From a virus, in the IMG/VR virus record IMGVR_UViG_3300020450_000059, positions 1 to 32,416 of that record: 32,416 nucleotides of DNA. One strand, 5' to 3'. A program made the position numbers and the translations under genes. The notes beneath the pieces were generated by a model, which worked only from the letters and a program-made list of their open reading frames with translations, was not told the DNA's origin and made no database searches. Of the stretch, positions 25,601 to 32,416 are shown one piece after another (the stretch's first letter is position 1; each line of letters opens with the position of its first letter).

Positions 25601-28600
25601 AAAACCTATGCGTTCATCAAATTCAAACGCTGTACTTGGACGAATAGTAAGTCTCTGAGTATCTAAAACATTATCAACAATAACAACTTGGTTATGTCTA
25701 TAACTTATAAAATGATTTTGTTTTAGTCCTTCTAATAAACCGTCATTACTAAATCCTGCTGTTGCAGTACTAAAGTTTAATTTATAAACTTGTCCGCTGT
25801 AAATTGGAGTATCTAATAATATGTTTACTGTACCTGAGGTTGTTACTGTTTGTATTTTACCGTCACCATCAACTGTTGCTACAGTAATTGTACAATCATT
25901 TGTTGAAGTAACACCATCTAGTTGTGTTCCATCTACAACAAATGTATCACCTACTGTATAGTTTACTCCTGCTGATCTAATAAATGTTTCGTAAATTCCA
26001 CTGCTTTTACGTAATTTTTGTATATCAAATTTTGCACCAGTACCTGTTGCTGTTGGAGTATACGTTACATCATTATGTCCGTCTACTCTAAAATCGTTTA
26101 TTTTTGCTACACTTGAAACTTCGTAACGACCGTAGTTACCGTTTTCGTGTAGTATGTTTATCTCACCTCTGTTTTGTGGAAAAGATTCAAAGTCATATGC
26201 ATATACACTTAGTTGTCCTGCAGAAAGTATATATCCTGCCGCACTAGCATCTGTTGGAACACCAAGTGCAACACTATCATTACTTGTTACAACTCCTGTT
26301 GTATCAAAAGTACCTGTAACATTTTTCAAATATAAAACTTTACCTGATGTTTCAAAAACAACTTCACCTGATGCTCCTGAACCTGCTTGTGAAACTCTAT
26401 GTCCTATAGCACTTGGTCCTGAACTTCCTTCTTGAAGTTTTGCTATACCAAGAACATTTGTAAATTTAAGTATAACTGCGGCTTCTGCTGTCCTTGCAAT
26501 TTTAGTCATATTATCACGTAGTGTTACAGCATCCGGAACTTCATTTGGATCACTACCATTAGCAACTAAACCATATTCACCGTATGCGTTAGATCCATTA
26601 AGTGATCTAATTTCACCACCGTTGTTAGCGTAATATGCAGTCCAACAATAATATGTAAACTGTGAAACCATTTCTGATAAACCACCGTTGGTAACAACCA
26701 AACCATAACCTAAGTCATTAACTTGTGTAAAATCATTACCAAGCATACTTCTATTACCAGCAGTTTGAACAGTAATTTCAATTGGGTTAATTGCACTAGC
26801 ATTATCTAAAACAATACTACCTGAAACTGTACCAGTCCAGCCTGCTTTAGCATTTGAACTAGGATCAAGTATAAGCGTAGCAGTACCTAGTGTAGGATCC
26901 CAATCTCTAACTGCATTAACTTGGAAACGTCTACCTTCCATATAAAATGGAGATGGAACTTGTGGTGCCTTGATAAAGAGTCCTTGTCCTGCTTGTGAAC
27001 GCACATCAATTTTATAAGCAGTTTGTTTATTAATAACTTCCATAGGTACGTTACCAACGAAAGCGTCAACTAACATACCACCTCTAAACGCTTGTCTGTT
27101 TAGTGATCTTGAAAAACTTGAACCTGTTTGACAGTATGGTGATTTAGTTAAGACTTGTCCATCTGGATCAAGCACCATCATAAATCCACCGTGTCCTGTT
27201 ACAGAACAGTTTCTTATAATAACACCGTCATTACACATGAACACATCAATTTCATTATTTTTCTTAGGTGTATTGATATTTGCATTAAACGCAAATAATA
27301 TACAATCAATAAGTGAATCTAAATTTGTATACGCATTTGTTTCAGCAGTTAATGTTGTATCAATAATTTGAGATTCATTTGACTGTGTTGCTGTAACTGC
27401 ATTATTTTGTAAAATTGTATTTGCAAGTGTGCTTATGTATTGTATTGCCGCTATTGTTTCAGCAGTCTGGTTTGCGGGAATATATTTGTCACCAAATTCA
27501 CCTTGGTTCATTAATGATTGTTCACGTCCGCCGAATACTAAGTCCTTCACTAAACCATCAATAATAAAACCAGTATCACGTTTACATTTTGCTGTGTAGT
27601 TTGTATTAGTTTGGTGGTTTGGATAGTTTGTGTCTACGAAACTAATAACTTCTTCTATAATAAACTTTTTATTGTTTTTTAGAATCTTAGACGCTTGTGG
27701 AAATTTACCTGGATTGTTAATACCGAAGTTACTAACGTTTACATCTTTAGTAGGATCGTTTAAGTAATGTTTACCAAACCAACCAATTGGATTTCCTGTC
27801 AAAGGATTAATATAACGAGAACCGTTTGTAGGTAAGTTGGTATCTGGTACACCGGTTATACTACCTGAATCACCTGTTAAGTTATCAAACTTTTCATCTC
27901 TGTAAAAATATACATTTGACCATACTGATTGTGAAACACCTTTTTTAGGTCTTATAATAACACGTCTAAATTCATCACCTTTTAAGGAAACGTTTGCAGG
28001 AACTCTAATAGGCATGTGTTCATCATATGTTCCTGATTCAACTCTAATACTAATTTGGTTAAATTTAATTGTATTTGCATATTCTAATTGTTCGCCTGGA
28101 ACAAATTCAATTGGTTCTAGTAATTGTAATTCTAAAATATCTGTATTGACTGGATTAGGAGCATTTAAGTTTTCACTCAAGTATTCTACAACTCTACCTA
28201 ATGCACCTGATTCTTTACCACGTACAACTTTACCAGGAAGTATATCTGTGTTATCTGGATTACCTTGATCAACGTAGTCATTTGTAGTACCGTTGCCCAT
28301 TGTAATTTGATAAGTGCTACCATCAACTATCGCAGGCGCATCAAATACACTACCATCGTTGATAATGCCAGTGATAATATCAAATTTTGCGCCAACTGAA
28401 TTACGTGCAGTAGCATCTGTTTGAAACCCTGAATTAATATATTGTGAATATAAAGATTGTCTAGTTACACTAACACTGATGTTTTGTAGTATAACATCTA
28501 CTATTGCTTTTACAAATGCAATACCTGCAAGTGTTTGTGTTTTTTGTCCTGTGATTGCCTGCACACCGCTTGCGTTTGAATAATATGTTATACCTGCACG

Positions 28601-30070
28601 TCTTGAAAGAAAGTTTGCATTATTACCAGTAAGAACATCAAGTACTACTGCATCTAATATTAATCCTACATCACGTGAACAAACATCTTGGTCGTAAACA
28701 AAATCAGGAAATGTTTCATTCAAGTACGCAATAGTTTCAGCCTGAATAAATTCTTTGTTTTCTGCAACCAACGATTTAACATTTCCTCTGCCTGATGGAA
28801 TAGTCTTTACATCAGCAGTTAAAACTGTTGTAGGAATTGAAAAATTTGTATGTGTAATTGTCTGTGCGTAGTTACCTAATTCAAATTTTGAAGCAATCTG
28901 TAATTCTTCTGCTTTACGTGCCGCGGCTCCTACTGTTCTAAATGCAAAAGATGGACTTCTTCCTGCTTTGCCTGGTGCTGTTTTTGTGTATCTATCATCA
29001 CCTGATGTACTTACGTATAAGTTACTTGCACTTATACCTTCTTGCTGATCAACGTATAATTTTGTTGCAACTTGTTTTGCATTTGGATCAGAACTAGTTG
29101 CTCCTTCTAAAGCGCCTGGATGATCACTTGCAAATAAAGGACCAGTCATTGTATCGCCTGCTCTTCTAACTACACTCTTACGTGGTAGTGCTTCATTAGA
29201 AAGATAAAATCCTGCAAGTGTTGAATCTAATCCTTGATCAACAATTTTATGCACTCCTGCTACAACAGTACCAGTTATAGCAATATTGTTTGTTTTGTTA
29301 ATTGCATCTGCAGAACTATTATGTAAACTGATTGTATTGTCGTCAATAATTCCAACATAATAAATTTGATCTTTAGTTAGTCCTGTAAGTGCCGCACCAG
29401 TAGATGTATACTTGTAACTTGCTCCGTTACTTGCTCTGTCTAGTCCGTGTGCTAGAACCTGTAAATTTTGTGTGGAAACTAAACCTGTAATATCTAATGT
29501 ATATTCTGATGCATCTGCAGGTTCATCTCTTAAGCCACCCATTTTACCAGGGTTCATTGCTTTTGCGTATCTTTGATCGTTAAATTCTTTATCTGGTACT
29601 AAGTCATGTATAGTATAGTTTCCACCATACTTACTTGTAAATGCCGCCGCATCTGCTGTTGAAATACTTGCGTTACCGATTGCATATCCTGCCGCGTTTA
29701 AATGACCGCCTAGTTGTGGACTAGTATCACCTGCAACATTTGTTCTACCTGCTTGGATTAATAATTTACCTGCTTGTGTAACGTTGAACACAATAGTATC
29801 ATCTGCTGGATCACCTGTAATTGCACCATTTGATACTAGTTCAAGTGCTTCAACACCATCTTCTGTAGTGTTAACTGCAAGTACTCTACTTGCTAATCCT
29901 GTATAGTCATCTGGTGTATCACTTAAACCTCTAAAGTTTATTTGTCCGCCGATACCAAATACAGCGTATAGTTCCTGAAAGTTTTCGTTTGATTTACGAA
30001 ACGATTCACGTAAACTATCACCGGTACCGTCGTTACCTTCTACACCAATATCAATTATATTTCTTGCCAT
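22616..30070 (-). CDS. Giant tail fibre-like protein with beta-helix and ADLAE-type C-terminus (2484 aa)
   Basis: The shared N-terminal module is at 8-37 (GNDGTGDSLRESFRKSNENF). Next come a NKxYVD-type hinge (near 337-341), LYVSTSGDDRYT (351-362) and a beta-helix-like section (RVESGTYDEHMPIRVP and NVSLKGD, about 677-699). Two copies of a roughly 100-residue helical repeat flank it (437-537 and 799-895). Later sections include GRVFYVSTDQDGFFRVGRFF, VNRRLGWDHNGLP and MTGNLNMGSKKI, typical of T4-like marine tail fibres. The C-terminus (about 2340-2484) begins ARYADLAENYSADTEYEPGT and contains CKVIGKTQPGDILVSS, a domain common at fibre ends. It likely recognises the host. Ribosome site GGAG precedes the ATG. 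Exact virion position is unknown. Confidence 0.85.
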   Translation of the reverse strand: MARNIIDIGVEGNDGTGDSLRESFRKSNENFQELYAVFGIGGQINFRGLSDTPDDYTGLASRVLAVNTTEDGVEALELVSNGAITGDPADDTIVFNVTQAGKLLIQAGRTNVAGDTSPQLGGHLNAAGYAIGNASISTADAAAFTSKYGGNYTIHDLVPDKEFNDQRYAKAMNPGKMGGLRDEPADASEYTLDITGLVSTQNLQVLAHGLDRASNGASYKYTSTGAALTGLTKDQIYYVGIIDDNTISLHNSSADAINKTNNIAITGTVVAGVHKIVDQGLDSTLAGFYLSNEALPRKSVVRRAGDTMTGPLFASDHPGALEGATSSDPNAKQVATKLYVDQQEGISASNLYVSTSGDDRYTKTAPGKAGRSPSFAFRTVGAAARKAEELQIASKFELGNYAQTITHTNFSIPTTVLTADVKTIPSGRGNVKSLVAENKEFIQAETIAYLNETFPDFVYDQDVCSRDVGLILDAVVLDVLTGNNANFLSRRAGITYYSNASGVQAITGQKTQTLAGIAFVKAIVDVILQNISVSVTRQSLYSQYINSGFQTDATARNSVGAKFDIITGIINDGSVFDAPAIVDGSTYQITMGNGTTNDYVDQGNPDNTDILPGKVVRGKESGALGRVVEYLSENLNAPNPVNTDILELQLLEPIEFVPGEQLEYANTIKFNQISIRVESGTYDEHMPIRVPANVSLKGDEFRRVIIRPKKGVSQSVWSNVYFYRDEKFDNLTGDSGSITGVPDTNLPTNGSRYINPLTGNPIGWFGKHYLNDPTKDVNVSNFGINNPGKFPQASKILKNNKKFIIEEVISFVDTNYPNHQTNTNYTAKCKRDTGFIIDGLVKDLVFGGREQSLMNQGEFGDKYIPANQTAETIAAIQYISTLANTILQNNAVTATQSNESQIIDTTLTAETNAYTNLDSLIDCILFAFNANINTPKKNNEIDVFMCNDGVIIRNCSVTGHGGFMMVLDPDGQVLTKSPYCQTGSSFSRSLNRQAFRGGMLVDAFVGNVPMEVINKQTAYKIDVRSQAGQGLFIKAPQVPSPFYMEGRRFQVNAVRDWDPTLGTATLILDPSSNAKAGWTGTVSGSIVLDNASAINPIEITVQTAGNRSMLGNDFTQVNDLGYGLVVTNGGLSEMVSQFTYYCWTAYYANNGGEIRSLNGSNAYGEYGLVANGSDPNEVPDAVTLRDNMTKIARTAEAAVILKFTNVLGIAKLQEGSSGPSAIGHRVSQAGSGASGEVVFETSGKVLYLKNVTGTFDTTGVVTSNDSVALGVPTDASAAGYILSAGQLSVYAYDFESFPQNRGEINILHENGNYGRYEVSSVAKINDFRVDGHNDVTYTPTATGTGAKFDIQKLRKSSGIYETFIRSAGVNYTVGDTFVVDGTQLDGVTSTNDCTITVATVDGDGKIQTVTTSGTVNILLDTPIYSGQVYKLNFSTATAGFSNDGLLEGLKQNHFISYRHNQVVIVDNVLDTQRLTIRPSTAFEFDERIGFTYRTTEFTTTETTGENLPADEILMGFDATYDYVRVIVDQTRTSLTPAVGFGGTTLGATKGDVGIAINELTEVSDIARLRRGDMIFTWEGKTHRVVDYLDFVGYAVIKIEDITDATNPSGKLDHNLTNNATGIHLPVNLSGGQENTFRIGLPAGSPGDITINISLTRATGHDFLDVGTGSYNTSNYPNVLLGAPRAPNQSYEVQERSKGRVFYVSTDQDGFFRVGRFFTVDQGTGTVTFAGSIALSNLDGIGFKRGVVVSEFSTDDGMTQNGSDIVPTQNAVRGYVNRRLGWDHNGLPVNNVIGGGTLPRDGHAAMTGNLNMGSKKIINLLAPTQDSDAVNKAYVDNVAAGNSQFDNLRDTSIRKASIDSGFSDQFAYKGQLVHYSGDKILYINGGTITDGPFTTTFQDSIITSGTAKGWVRRVESITDPVEGAVIKITYDDATLGGTAFSGNETDIAQDHLQRGLGVPYLTSNTAAGVDANFWISSGLNFGIQLIGNAGTGYVVGETFTVPGTAFPGGVSPANDATITINTVTGTGQILTASITGTTGNVTRPVGEGVGIAPMLEKANGRVSSSSQLEFTVNPAADYLDVQYMIKDNTIINADVKSDAGIEQSKLSLQAADTSAAAPGSFDQSLLGLAKFDSGDFDVTHGWVTLKAGSVDLADIEEISSLTALGNISNASAVPAEVPITATGGNDSLVLTKSDGKIRTTGLIVGTDDSYTILQPKSGAATTIEMLTPGGAQIFEATGTSAITAEFAASIDIGASGANTQSTLQSNSTFSGASRLSSAWIKSNFVEATNDAGTGIAIGTGTGKTASGELGMVTGGVVPFKFSNTGVIPDVNNTYNIGSGTAKYNTVYATTFDGIATKARYADLAENYSADTEYEPGTVIILGGAKEITTTTTKGDTKVIGVVSEKPAYLMNSDLTGEFVTPVALTGRVPCKVIGKTQPGDILVSSAIAGYAIVNNNPEVGTVIGKAMETKDTTERGTIEIVVGKV
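23950..24133 (-). repeat. Short beta module, copy 2, in the 2484-aa fibre protein
   Basis: The module reads GYVVGETFTVPGTAFPGGV, then NDATITINTVTGTGQILTA and SGT-like end, matching copy 1 at 25818-26002. Confidence 0.65.
25818..26002 (-). repeat. Short beta module, copy 1, in the 2484-aa fibre protein
   Basis: The module reads NYTVGDTFVVDGTQLDGV, then NDCTITVATVDGDGKIQTV and SGT. A second copy lies at 23950-24133; both keep YxxGxTFxVxGT and NDxTITxxTVxGxGxI. Confidence 0.65.
27386..27676 (-). repeat. Helical repeat, copy 2, in the 2484-aa fibre protein
   Basis: Residues 799-895 repeat the copy-1 pattern (NKKFIIEEVISFVDTNYP, CKRDTGFIIDGLVKD, TLANTILQN) after the beta-helix-like section, so the two copies flank it. 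Confidence 0.7.
28460..28762 (-). repeat. Helical repeat, copy 1, in the 2484-aa fibre protein
   Basis: Residues 437-537 share with 799-895 the pattern NKxFIxxExIxYLNxxFP, then CxRDxGxIxDxxVxDxxxG, then ETIAxIxxIxxxVxxILQN. Copies are divergent in DNA, so the duplication is old. Confidence 0.7.
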
Positions 30071-30081
30071 GTTTTACTCCG

Positions 30082-30444
30082 TTAAGCAGGTATTGCTAAT
30101 TTGTCCATATCAAAATTTACACTAACGCCACATCCACAACTGCTCTTTGCGTTAGGATTTATAATTTCAAACATAGATCCCATAATATCTTTTTTGTAGT
30201 CAATTACTGTGCCAAACAAAAACATTATACTTGCTCCACCTATTACAAATGTGCAATTTGTATCTGTTTTGAAGACTTCGTCATCATCTAGTAATTCGTC
30301 TGGTTTTGCATAAGTTCCCCATTGATATTCAAACCCTGCACAACCACCACCTTTCATGTTTAGCGTAACTGCATAAACCTCATTTTCATTGCAAATAGTG
30401 TCTATTTGCTTCTTTGCGGCGTCTGTAAGTGTACAAATCGTCAT
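30082..30444 (-). CDS. HesB/IscA-like Fe-S cluster carrier
   Basis: The 120-aa protein is an A-type iron-sulfur carrier. The three invariant cysteines are Cys35 in KGGGCAGF and Cys103 and Cys105 in SSCGCG, with the typical FEIINPNAKSSCGCGVSV C-terminus. Such proteins receive [2Fe-2S]/[4Fe-4S] clusters from a scaffold and pass them to targets. The length is normal. It starts behind a T4-late-like motif and AAGGAG, with the giant fibre gene 12 bases downstream, so it is probably expressed late with structural genes, which is unexpected for an auxiliary metabolic gene. Possible targets include the phage FdxA or host proteins. Confidence 0.88.
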   Translation of the reverse strand: MTICTLTDAAKKQIDTICNENEVYAVTLNMKGGGCAGFEYQWGTYAKPDELLDDDEVFKTDTNCTFVIGGASIMFLFGTVIDYKKDIMGSMFEIINPNAKSSCGCGVSVNFDMDKLAIPA

Positions 30445-30463
30445 AGGAACTCCTTATTAATGT

Positions 30464-30471
30464 TATTTATC
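30464..30471 (-). promoter_or_regulatory. T4-type late promoter (GATAAATA)
   Basis: Minus-strand TAAGATAAATAACA sits 19 bases before the HesB-like ATG, with AAGGAG between, in the short divergent gap before the plus-strand zinc-finger gene. It probably drives HesB and the 2484-aa fibre gene. Confidence 0.65.
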
Positions 30472-30504
30472 TTAGTGTTTTGTAATCCGAATGTAAATAT
30501 AGTT

Positions 30505-30795
30505 ATGTTTATAGAAGAATTTAAAAAGAAAAGCCGGCACGTAAGGCAGTCTAAAACAGGCGTAGAACACCAGTATACACGTATAAAAACGTTTGCTAGA
30601 TTACGCTGTGATAGTTGTAATACTGAATTTATAAGGCCAAGAGGAAGTATGGATCCTAAACGACTAAACAATAACTATTTTCATGTATGTAATGATTGTG
30701 ATGCAAAGAAATTTGCACAAAAGTTAGGAGTAGACCAGAAGCAGAAATGGAATAATCTTTCTGCTTCTAGTAATATTCCTATTGGTAAGTTGTAA
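30505..30795 (+). CDS. Small zinc-finger protein (96 aa)
   Basis: The 96-aa product is basic at its start (FKKKSRHVRQSK) and has a treble-clef or zinc-ribbon-like pattern: RCDSC near residues 37-41 and HVCNDCD near 61-67, giving two CxxC knuckles about 25 residues apart with a basic loop (RPRGSMDPKRLNNN) between. It likely binds nucleic acid. The start at 30505 is preferred over the ORF beginning at 30406 because the longer part overlaps the HesB start and is hydrophobic without a clear ribosome site; even so, no strong ribosome site precedes 30505. It ends one base before the stop of the opposing small membrane gene. Confidence 0.75.
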   Translation: MFIEEFKKKSRHVRQSKTGVEHQYTRIKTFARLRCDSCNTEFIRPRGSMDPKRLNNNYFHVCNDCDAKKFAQKLGVDQKQKWNNLSASSNIPIGKL

Positions 30796-30960
30796 CTATT
30801 CTGCTTTCCAAATAGTCCATGCACCATATGCTACTGCTAAACCAGCGGCAATTTTTGCTAGTGGTGCAAGAAATAGTACCATAAGTCCTAGTACTACTAA
30901 TGCGGCGCCATCCCAAGATGTACGCTCTTTCATTCTTGAATTAATCCATGATTTAATCAT
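30796..30960 (-). CDS. Small membrane protein, holin candidate (54 aa)
   Basis: The 54-aa product has a basic N-terminus (SWINSRMKERTSWDG), a hydrophobic helix (about 19-36), and a second less hydrophobic helix ending in GAWTIWKAE. Two short membrane segments with charged ends fit a small holin or a phage membrane accessory protein. The start is certain: GGAGG lies 6 bases before the ATG, and the 16 bases spanning ribosome site to ATG are identical to those before the 129-aa gene at 10518. It is convergent with the zinc-finger gene with no intergenic base. No holin is next to the endolysin, so this is one candidate; no proof from sequence. Confidence 0.72.
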   Translation of the reverse strand: MIKSWINSRMKERTSWDGAALVVLGLMVLFLAPLAKIAAGLAVAYGAWTIWKAE

Positions 30961-30971
30961 AATATACCTCC

Positions 30972-31175
30972 TTAAAGTATTCCATTATGTTTGATACTTC
31001 CTAACGGTAGAACTTTGCCAAACTCATCTTTGCATATTTCTCCGTTAATACTACCTGCCATCATCTTCCTGCCATTGCTGTTTATAAAAAGACAAGGCTT
31101 AATTTCTTCACCATCCCATGTTCTTTTTACATTACGTGGCTTAGGCTTTCCACTTCCGGCTTTGTATCCTGCCAT
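30972..31175 (-). CDS. Small basic protein of unknown function (67 aa)
   Basis: The 67-aa product starts with a basic, glycine-rich segment (AGYKAGSGKPKPRNVKRTW) and then a beta-rich domain (EIKPCLFIN, RKMMAGSINGEIC, KVLPLGSI). It has GAAGGAG upstream of ATG 31175 and a late-like AATAAATA motif 19 bases before it; the start lies inside the end of uvdE (49-base overlap). Its stop overlaps the ribosome site of the small membrane gene. I cannot name the family; the basic N-terminus suggests nucleic-acid contact or virion packing, which is inference. Confidence 0.75.
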   Translation of the reverse strand: MAGYKAGSGKPKPRNVKRTWDGEEIKPCLFINSNGRKMMAGSINGEICKDEFGKVLPLGSIKHNGIL

Positions 31176-32215
31176 AAATCTCCTTCTGTTAGATATTTAT
31201 TGTATTGATTTAACAGTTCTATGCTTGCTAAATTCTTCATCTTACTTTCACACATAATATCTGCATACTGTAAAAAAGATAGTGCATATGCATTAACTTT
31301 TTCATTAGGATAATAATCACTATGTGCTCTAAGTTTTGCTTTCTTATGACCTGCTTCTAGTAGTGCAGGCATATCAGGCATTGTATTGTGTGTAAAACCT
31401 TCAGGTAGTGCTTCATCTCTACTGTAACTATAATGTATTACAGGACGCACACCACGCCACGAATCTATTATGCGAGAAAATCTATCGTCGGTTGGACGTA
31501 TGTATTCACCTTCACGGCACCAGTGATGGTGTATGTCGAGCACCAATGCACAGGTGTCAACGAGTTCCAAACTAGCGTCGATCCCCCACTTGTTTTCGTC
31601 GTTTTCGATCGTAATTGTGTTTCTCGCTTCCGGAGAAAGTCTTGTGTCAACTGCGTGTTTAATACCGGCTGGACCTTTCTTACCGGATATGTGGACGTTG
31701 CATTTAAAGTCTTGGAACGATTTGCCATAGCCCATCCATCTGATGCAATCAACATGATATTCAAACTCCTCTATAGATCTTTCGACAATGTCTTCGTTGT
31801 CGCTTGCAAGTACAGTAAATTGGCCGGGGTGCATCGATAGTCGGACATCGAGGGCTCTTGCTGTTTCACCGACTTTTGCGAATTCTTTAGCGGCATAATC
31901 ACGTACATCAGACTTGCGCCAGTAATAACTCCAAGTAGGCTCGGTATAAACAGGAAGGACATCGCTACCCAATCTGACCATACGAAGTTCTGGAGGAAGG
32001 CTTCCAACATATTCAATTAACCTTTTGTATGACGCTATGTTATGAACCATCAAGTCCCATAAGCGTTCTTCAGCAACATCACGTGTTTGATTGTTTAACC
32101 AACGTACTGTTGTGCTACGAGTATTTAGTGGCCGTTGTACTTCTTCTAATAATTTTTTCTTTTGTGTTTGGTCTGGATGCATGTACTTGCAAGCGAAACC
32201 TATACGTTTAGTCAT
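31127..32215 (-). CDS. uvsE: UV damage endonuclease (UvdE/UvsE family)
   Basis: The 362-aa protein is a TIM-barrel UV-damage endonuclease. It starts RIGFACKYMHP and carries the family's metal-site regions: RLSMHPGQF (about 125-133), CNVHISGKKG, ENDENKWG, LVLDIHHHWC and VIHYSYSRD, together supplying the His, Glu and Asp ligands. The enzyme nicks DNA 5' to UV photoproducts and starts excision repair, useful to phages of the sunlit ocean. The length is somewhat longer than bacterial homologues (about 300 aa) because of an N-terminal helical region and a C-terminal tail of about 40 residues. Its ATG overlaps the stop of the DHODH-like gene (ATGACTAA). Confidence 0.92.
   Translation of the reverse strand: MTKRIGFACKYMHPDQTQKKKLLEEVQRPLNTRSTTVRWLNNQTRDVAEERLWDLMVHNIASYKRLIEYVGSLPPELRMVRLGSDVLPVYTEPTWSYYWRKSDVRDYAAKEFAKVGETARALDVRLSMHPGQFTVLASDNEDIVERSIEEFEYHVDCIRWMGYGKSFQDFKCNVHISGKKGPAGIKHAVDTRLSPEARNTITIENDENKWGIDASLELVDTCALVLDIHHHWCREGEYIRPTDDRFSRIIDSWRGVRPVIHYSYSRDEALPEGFTHNTMPDMPALLEAGHKKAKLRAHSDYYPNEKVNAYALSFLQYADIMCESKMKNLASIELLNQYNKYLTEGDLWQDTKPEVESLSHVM
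31194..31201 (-). promoter_or_regulatory. T4-type late promoter (AATAAATA)
   Basis: Minus-strand ACAATAAATATC lies within the end of uvdE, 19 bases before the 67-aa gene's ATG. Same class and spacing as the other late motifs, but inside coding sequence, so less certain. Confidence 0.45.
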
Positions 32216-32416
32216 TAATAATACCTTTAATTTTCCACGGAGTAAAACTTACACTACCTAGACTTATATGATCTGCTCCTGCGTCTAAATAATTTTTTGC
32301 ATCTTGTTTAGAATACACACCGCCTCCTGCAATAACTGTGACGTGTGAATGTTTGTTTTTTATATAATCAATCAATTTCATAGTGTATGGTATAATAATT
32401 TTACCTGATAGTCCGC
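32208..32416 (-). CDS. Dihydroorotate dehydrogenase-like protein, C-terminal end (partial)
   Basis: The window's right edge cuts this gene; the last 68 residues are visible. They begin GLSGKIIIPYTMKLIDYI and continue VTVIAGGGVYSKQDAKNYLDAGADHISLGS, the FMN-phosphate-binding end of PyrD-family TIM barrels (GLSG..., then G-GG-x-DA-x-x-x-x-x-AGA). This would oxidise dihydroorotate to orotate in pyrimidine synthesis, matching thyX in the same genome. The stop overlaps the uvsE ATG (ATGACTAA). A related FMN-dependent oxidase or dihydropyrimidine-type enzyme is possible, since the N-terminal active site is outside the window. Confidence 0.7.
   Translation of the reverse strand, partial: GLSGKIIIPYTMKLIDYIKNKHSHVTVIAGGGVYSKQDAKNYLDAGADHISLGSVSFTPWKIKGIIND

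Noticed and set aside
30406-30504. 33-residue N-terminal extension of the zinc-finger gene
   Set aside because: It overlaps the HesB-like gene start, has hydrophobic random-like sequence, and begins without a ribosome site; ATG 30505 is a better start though its own site is weak.
1-32416. CRISPR arrays, IS elements, integrases or tRNA genes
   Set aside because: No regular short repeats with spacers, no transposase or integrase motifs, and no cloverleaf in the short intergenic gaps; repeats found are protein modules.

Overview
This window looks like part of the genome of a T4-like marine myovirus, most likely one infecting SAR11/Pelagibacter or a related low-GC marine alphaproteobacterium. 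The reasons are AT-rich, very tightly packed genes joined by ATGA or TAATG overlaps; a T4-type clamp loader (gp44), a gp31/GroES-like co-chaperonin, PhoH, MazG and UvdE/UvsE; very large modular tail genes; T4-type late promoters (ATAAATA core); and auxiliary genes typical of marine phages (alphaproteobacterial-type 7Fe ferredoxin, HesB/IscA-like carrier, ThyX, 2OG-Fe(II) oxygenase, amidinotransferase). The host assignment is inference. Nearly everything is on the minus strand; only phoH (3381-4103) and a small zinc-finger gene (30505-30795) are on the plus strand.

Layout. (1) 33-1981: lysis block read leftward: a 50-aa zinc ribbon, a GH19 endolysin with a peptidoglycan-binding tail, then an inner-membrane/lipoprotein pair that looks like a two-component spanin. 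(2) 1990-3236: two coupled genes of unknown function behind a late promoter. (3) 3237-4103: divergent intergenic region with a hairpin leader, then phoH, closed by a bidirectional terminator (4115-4135) shared with thyX. (4) 4124-7040: a nucleotide/redox/replication operon behind a near-consensus sigma-70 promoter (7012-7040): small membrane protein, gp44, 2OG oxygenase, FdxA, 60-aa protein, ThyX. (5) 7037-11120: a second such block behind another sigma-70-like promoter (11092-11120): DnaE-like GRGS protein, basic/acidic protein, GroES-like, MazG, two unknowns, amidinotransferase, a small membrane protein and a small helical protein. (6) 11095-30070: structural block of five tail/fibre genes and one small gene, including proteins of 927, 2100 and 2484 aa. 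Four of the five start with versions of the same short module; the 2100-aa protein is a subtilisin-like protease fused to Calx-beta-like, glycine-rich, cupredoxin-like and propeller-like modules. (7) 30082-32416: HesB-like carrier, zinc finger, holin-like small membrane protein, a small unknown, UvdE, and the 3' end of a dihydroorotate-dehydrogenase-like gene at the right edge.

How the parts fit: sigma-70-like promoters front the metabolic/replication genes, while T4-late-like motifs front mainly structural genes, suggesting early and late programmes that can be read from the DNA. ThyX, the DHODH-like fragment and MazG point to pyrimidine/dNTP management; FdxA and HesB point to Fe-S and electron supply. 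The most unusual element is the giant tail region, with a predicted active subtilase and two separate amicyanin-like copper-site modules on presumed virion proteins. Six genes too short for ordinary ORF cut-offs (1829-1981, 6826-6990, 7037-7189, 7186-7365, 30796-30960, and the edge fragment 32208-32416) were found by reading the gaps. No stretch longer than 300 bases lacks a gene, and I saw no tRNA, IS element or CRISPR array.
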